A stretch of DNA of 64,000 nucleotides from Syngnathus acus (taxonomy: Eukaryota; Chordata; Actinopteri; Syngnathiformes; Syngnathidae): NCBI RefSeq assembly GCF_901709675.1, contig NC_051099.1:744001-808000 (forward strand). The letters are read 5' to 3'. The translations under genes and the position numbers were made by a program. The notes under the pieces are model-generated. The model did not search any database. It worked only from the letters and a program-made list of their open reading frames with translations, and was not told where the DNA came from. Below, one piece after another: positions 61,901 through 64,000 of this stretch (position 1 is its first letter; the number at the start of each line of letters is the position of its first letter).

Positions 61901-63635
61901 ACTGAGCCTACGGAGACTTTTCAGCCCCGCCAAAAGAATCAGTGGCTTGAGTGCTGTGCTGAAATCTCAGTGCTCAGATTTTGGCCCCAGTACACACAAA
62001 CTTTTTCAGGCCACAAGATTCTCTCACTTGGTTAGGCAATTTGGAGCTTTGCCTTAGTTGGCGTTGAAAGAGACAAGAAAAATGGAATGGCAGTGATGAC
62101 GCTAACCTTAGCCTCTGCTAACATGCATGTTTTCGGAATGCGGGAGGAAGTGCCGCAGGAAAAGTGGAGCTGTGATTCAAAAAACCCTCAAAACTCAGGC
62201 AGATGTGCTTACCACAAAGGCCCACTGTGCAGCTTTCCACAATGTTCGAAAATAAATGAAATTGGTCAGGTAGCTTTTGTCACGCCCAAATGAATCATTA
62301 CTCCACTCTCACACGATGTTTTCTTTTTTTCAGGGTCGAAGCTGGATTGTGAAGCGTAGCTATGAGGATTTCCGTGTGTTGGACAAGCACCTGCACCTTT
62401 GCATATACGACCGTCGTTTCTCCCAGCTGCCTGAGCTGCCAAGATTTGACACTTTGACTGATCAAGCAGAGGTGAGCTCCGTGCATGCGGACTGGAAAGA
62501 ACCCCTTCCAAGGATGTCGCATGACACTCTTAAACCTTTTCCAGAAACTCCATTTTACAGTTGTAGTGTTCCAACAAACTGAGTCAGAGTCATAAACAGA
62601 AAGAAATGTCCCTCTATTTAGTAAGCTTTCAGCTGATGACAAAAAGTGTTTTTGTTTTGGTTTGTTTGGTTTTTTTCATTTCAAACTTCCTCTTTAATTG
62701 TTCCTTCCATGTTAGTCTGTTTCCCAGATGTTGTTGGGTTACCTCTCCCGGCTTTCAGCCATTGCTGACAACAAGATCAACTGTGGGCCCGCCCTCACGT
62801 GGATGGAGGTACATAGTACACACTTTCCTCATTGAGATGATGTGGAAGGAAGTTGACTCAGCACTTATTGTGTTCATCGCCTTTATATCCCTGACTCAAT
62901 CGACACTGTTTGCAGGTTGACAATAAAGGTAATCATCTTTTGGTACACGAAGAGTCATCCATCAACGTGCCGGCAATCGCAGCTGCCCATGTGATCAAGC
63001 GCTACATTGCGCAGGCTTCAGACGAGCTGTCCTTTGAGGTGACACCCATACACAACGCTCAATGGCTCTCTCAGACTGTCTGACAGCGCACAAAGAATGC
63101 ATTCCATTCCACTTTATAGTCCTCAAGAGAGCAAAAAAAAAAACCCACTGGAAACTAGTTGCCTCTTCCAGGAGCCGTGCTCAATTTTACAAACGCAACA
63201 AGTGAAATGAAACCAGAGAATCCAGTGGTTCTACTGGGTTCTGAGCCTTTTCTCTTGCCTTCAGGTTGGTGACATTGTTTCAGTCATTGACATGCCTCCG
63301 AAAGAAGACACCACATGGTGGAGGGGGAAGCACGGCTTTCAGGTGTGTTAGCATTTGCCTCGTCTGCTTTTCTTGATGGCCAATGAGGAAGCAAAGTTTT
63401 GAATTAAGGCGAAATGGACCCAAGCCCACAAGAATAAAGTTCACATTTTTTGCGATGGTTTGACTTTTTTTTTTTTCTTTTTTCTATTTACAACTCAGCC
63501 ATTAGTGCTCTAAGTCTGATTTTGTTTTTGTTTTGTGCCTTCTCTCCCTCCAGGTTGGCTACTTTCCCAGTGAGTGCGTGGAGCTCATAAACGATAAAGT
63601 GCCACAGTCCATGAGCAACTCGGTGCCAAAGCCAG
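52682..63635 (+). CDS. arhgap32: arhgap32 (RICS/p250GAP), N-terminal half; gene continues past the window
   Basis: ARHGAP32 is a Rho-family GTPase-activating protein enriched in neurons, acting on Cdc42, Rac1 and RhoA at the postsynaptic density and in neurites. Ten exons join in phase: 52682-52776, 54403-54508, 56097-56194, 56391-56475, 61117-61203, 62334-62471, 62716-62808, 62916-63038, 63265-63342 and 63554-63635, giving 328 residues. The PX domain spans about residues 110-230 (SWIVKRSYEDFRVLDKHLHL is its core). The SH3 domain spans about 244-306 (LSFEVGDIVSVIDMPP, WWRGKHGFQVGYFPSECVEL). The catalytic RhoGAP domain lies beyond the right edge. An in-frame TGA at 52670-52672 and the context TATCATGG support the chosen start. 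The N-terminus differs from the human METESESS isoform. Teleosts may have two copies; which one this is cannot be told. Confidence 0.93.
52777..54402. other. arhgap32 intron 1
   Basis: A 1.6-kb intron with (GTTT)n at 54296-54311; nothing else recognisable. Confidence 0.6.
54403..54508 (+). CDS. arhgap32: arhgap32 coding exon 2
   Basis: Residues 32-67: RGLGLGRHLEDDDTVPELAH, then IHPRERPDWEETISAM. It matches human EEDDFVPEL...HPRERPDWEETLSAM. Acceptor CGCAG; the donor ATG|GTTAGA is modest, phase 0. Confidence 0.9.
54509..56096. other. arhgap32 intron 2 with a hAT-like repeat fragment
   Basis: A 1.6-kb intron. It contains a GC-rich dispersed repeat fragment (55540-55602). No other gene is seen. 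Confidence 0.6.
55540..55602. mobile_element. dispersed DNA-transposon-like repeat fragment
   Basis: CTTCGCGGGCCACACAAAAA, GTGTGGCGGGCCGTATCTGG and CCCCCGGCCGG resemble the widely scattered CGGGCCACA...GGCGGGCCGGATCTGGCCC repeats of vertebrate hAT transposons. It is a truncated copy; family and ends are uncertain. Confidence 0.45.
56097..56194 (+). CDS. arhgap32: arhgap32 coding exon 3
   Basis: Residues 68-99: ARSAEFPEMRSEPLVRSSCG, then SSTASMKVKNVKK, close to human CGSTASMKVKHVKK. Acceptor TTTCAG, donor AGAA|GTGAGT, phase 2. Confidence 0.92.
56391..56475 (+). CDS. arhgap32: arhgap32 coding exon 4
   Basis: Residues 100-128: LCFTKGHFPKLAECAHFHYE, then NVDFGTIQ, nearly identical to human. Start of the PX region. 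Acceptor ATGTAG, donor CAG|GTAATG. Confidence 0.93.
56476..61116. other. arhgap32 intron 4 (4.6 kb)
   Basis: It contains a compound GCAG/CCAC minisatellite (58694-58945) and purine-rich stretches near 59640-59690. A (CTAT)n run lies just before, in intron 3 (56213-56237). No exon or RNA gene is recognised. Confidence 0.6.
58694..58945. repeat. compound (GCAG)n / GCAGCCAC minisatellite
   Basis: About 250 bp of GCAG units interrupted by CCAC in a higher-order pattern (GCAGGCAGCCAC, 12 bp, or GCAGCCAC, 8 bp), ending in a pure (GCAG)n run at about 58881-58945. Both strands are open over most of it, which creates false ORFs. Confidence 0.95.
61117..61203 (+). CDS. arhgap32: arhgap32 coding exon 5
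   Basis: Residues 129-157: LSLGDEQSEVTRNSQESKEL, then VYLVHISCQ. PX strand region. Acceptor TTTCAG, donor CAG|GTGAGC, phase 0. Confidence 0.93.
61204..62333. other. arhgap32 intron 5
   Basis: A 1.1-kb intron; nothing recognisable. Confidence 0.6.
62334..62471 (+). CDS. arhgap32: arhgap32 coding exon 6: PX core
   Basis: Residues 158-203: GRSWIVKRSYEDFRVLDKHL, then HLCIYDRRFSQLPELPRFDT. It contains the RRFSQLPELP segment typical of PX domains. Acceptor TTTCAG, donor GAG|GTGAGC. Confidence 0.95.
62716..62808 (+). CDS. arhgap32: arhgap32 coding exon 7: PX C-terminal part
   Basis: Residues 204-234: SVSQMLLGYLSRLSAIADNK, then INCGPALTWME. Acceptor TGTTAG, donor GAG|GTACAT. Confidence 0.93.
62916..63038 (+). 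CDS. arhgap32: arhgap32 coding exon 8: start of SH3
   Basis: Residues 235-275: VDNKGNHLLVHEESSINVPA, HVIKRYIAQASDELSFE. The ALYDY-like SH3 first strand is the AHVIKRYIAQ segment. Donor GAG|GTGACA. Confidence 0.94.
63265..63342 (+). CDS. arhgap32: arhgap32 coding exon 9: SH3 middle
   Basis: Residues 276-301: VGDIVSVIDMPPKEDTTWWR, then GKHGFQ. The WW pair is the SH3 ligand-pocket tryptophan region. Donor CAG|GTGTGT. Confidence 0.94.
63554..63635 (+). CDS. arhgap32: arhgap32 coding exon 10: end of SH3
   Basis: Residues 302-328: VGYFPSECVELINDKVPQSM, then SNSVPKP, with donor CCAG|GTAGTG in phase 1. The next exon (human SKKHGKLITFLRT) is not in the window. Confidence 0.94.
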
Positions 63636-64000
63636 GTAGTGTTTGCCCTTTACTTTCAAAGCATTGAGTGAAATGTTGTCGGAAGGAAGCAATGGTTCAC
63701 GGCAGTTGAGCGATAAGGCTGGCTTTTCGGGGAGTAGTTTGTTTCAACTTTTTATTTTTGACTCAGCACTTTGTATGCCTAATCTAGTTGTATAGAAGCC
63801 AATAAACATGTCAAAAATATGACTGGAATATTCAAATACATATGTAACAAATCTTGAGCACGATATTCTGCCAAGGATGGACTGCACATTTTTTTGTACT
63901 TGTAAATTTCAACACCAAAGGCTGATTGATGATGACTTTAATTCACAAGAATCTGGCTGGCCTTGGAATGAGACGATTGCAGCTGGCTGCTAACCACCAG
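63636..64000. other. arhgap32 intron 10, truncated by the window edge
   Basis: Intronic sequence; nothing recognisable before the window ends. Confidence 0.6.

Noticed and set aside
1-64000. tRNA, rRNA, known microRNA genes, CRISPR arrays and prokaryotic elements
   Set aside because: None was seen on reading either strand by eye. A covariance-model search was not possible, so small structured RNAs could be missed.

Overview
The window is vertebrate nuclear DNA, almost certainly from a teleost fish. Its exons are short, bounded by GT-AG splice sites, and encode animal cell-adhesion and trafficking proteins. Introns are compact, microsatellites are dense, and several dispersed repeats have the look of common teleost repeats. 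I cannot fix the species from sequence alone; a percomorph with a compact genome is a reasonable guess. There is no operon, phage, CRISPR array or bacterial gene. Names come from recognising the translated exons; no database search was run.

Four protein-coding genes are supported, each rebuilt exon by exon with matching splice phases. (1) igsf9b, minus strand: 18 coding exons from 15277 down to 1658, giving a signal peptide, five Ig domains, two fibronectin III domains, one membrane helix and a long proline/serine-rich tail. The 3' end is unresolved: exon 18 ends at a good donor, and candidate further exons lie at 1074-1083 and 966-1011. (2) jam3, plus strand: nine coding exons from 25841 to 41215, complete at 302 aa, with a 12.5 kb first intron. 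(3) vps26b, plus strand: six coding exons from 44235 to 46133, complete at 330 aa. (4) arhgap32, plus strand: ten coding exons from 52682 to 63635, covering the N-terminus, PX domain and SH3 domain. The RhoGAP domain lies past the right edge.

Layout: 1-15.3 kb is igsf9b. 15.3-25.8 kb is a head-to-head intergenic gap with probable promoters at both ends. 25.8-41.2 kb is jam3. 41.2-44.2 kb holds the probable jam3 3' UTR and the vps26b promoter. 44.2-46.1 kb is vps26b. 46.1-52.7 kb is intergenic, with transposon remnants and a CpG-rich candidate first exon or promoter for arhgap32. 52.7-64 kb is arhgap32. Non-coding parts carry many simple repeats, one small hAT-type MITE with an 8-bp target-site duplication, a 166-bp element with perfect 25-bp inverted repeats, and a degenerate three-unit tandem repeat.

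The genes do not form a pathway. Two are Ig-superfamily adhesion receptors (IGSF9B at synapses, JAM-C at cell junctions), one is a retromer subunit, and one is a neuron-enriched Rho GTPase-activating protein. The igsf9b-jam3-vps26b order matches human 11q25, except that NCAPD3 is missing between jam3 and vps26b and arhgap32 is immediately adjacent. The most interesting signals are splicing oddities: a possible frame-switching 10-nt microexon in igsf9b, a very weak igsf9b donor, and an igsf9b exon whose two splice sites are both built from microsatellites.
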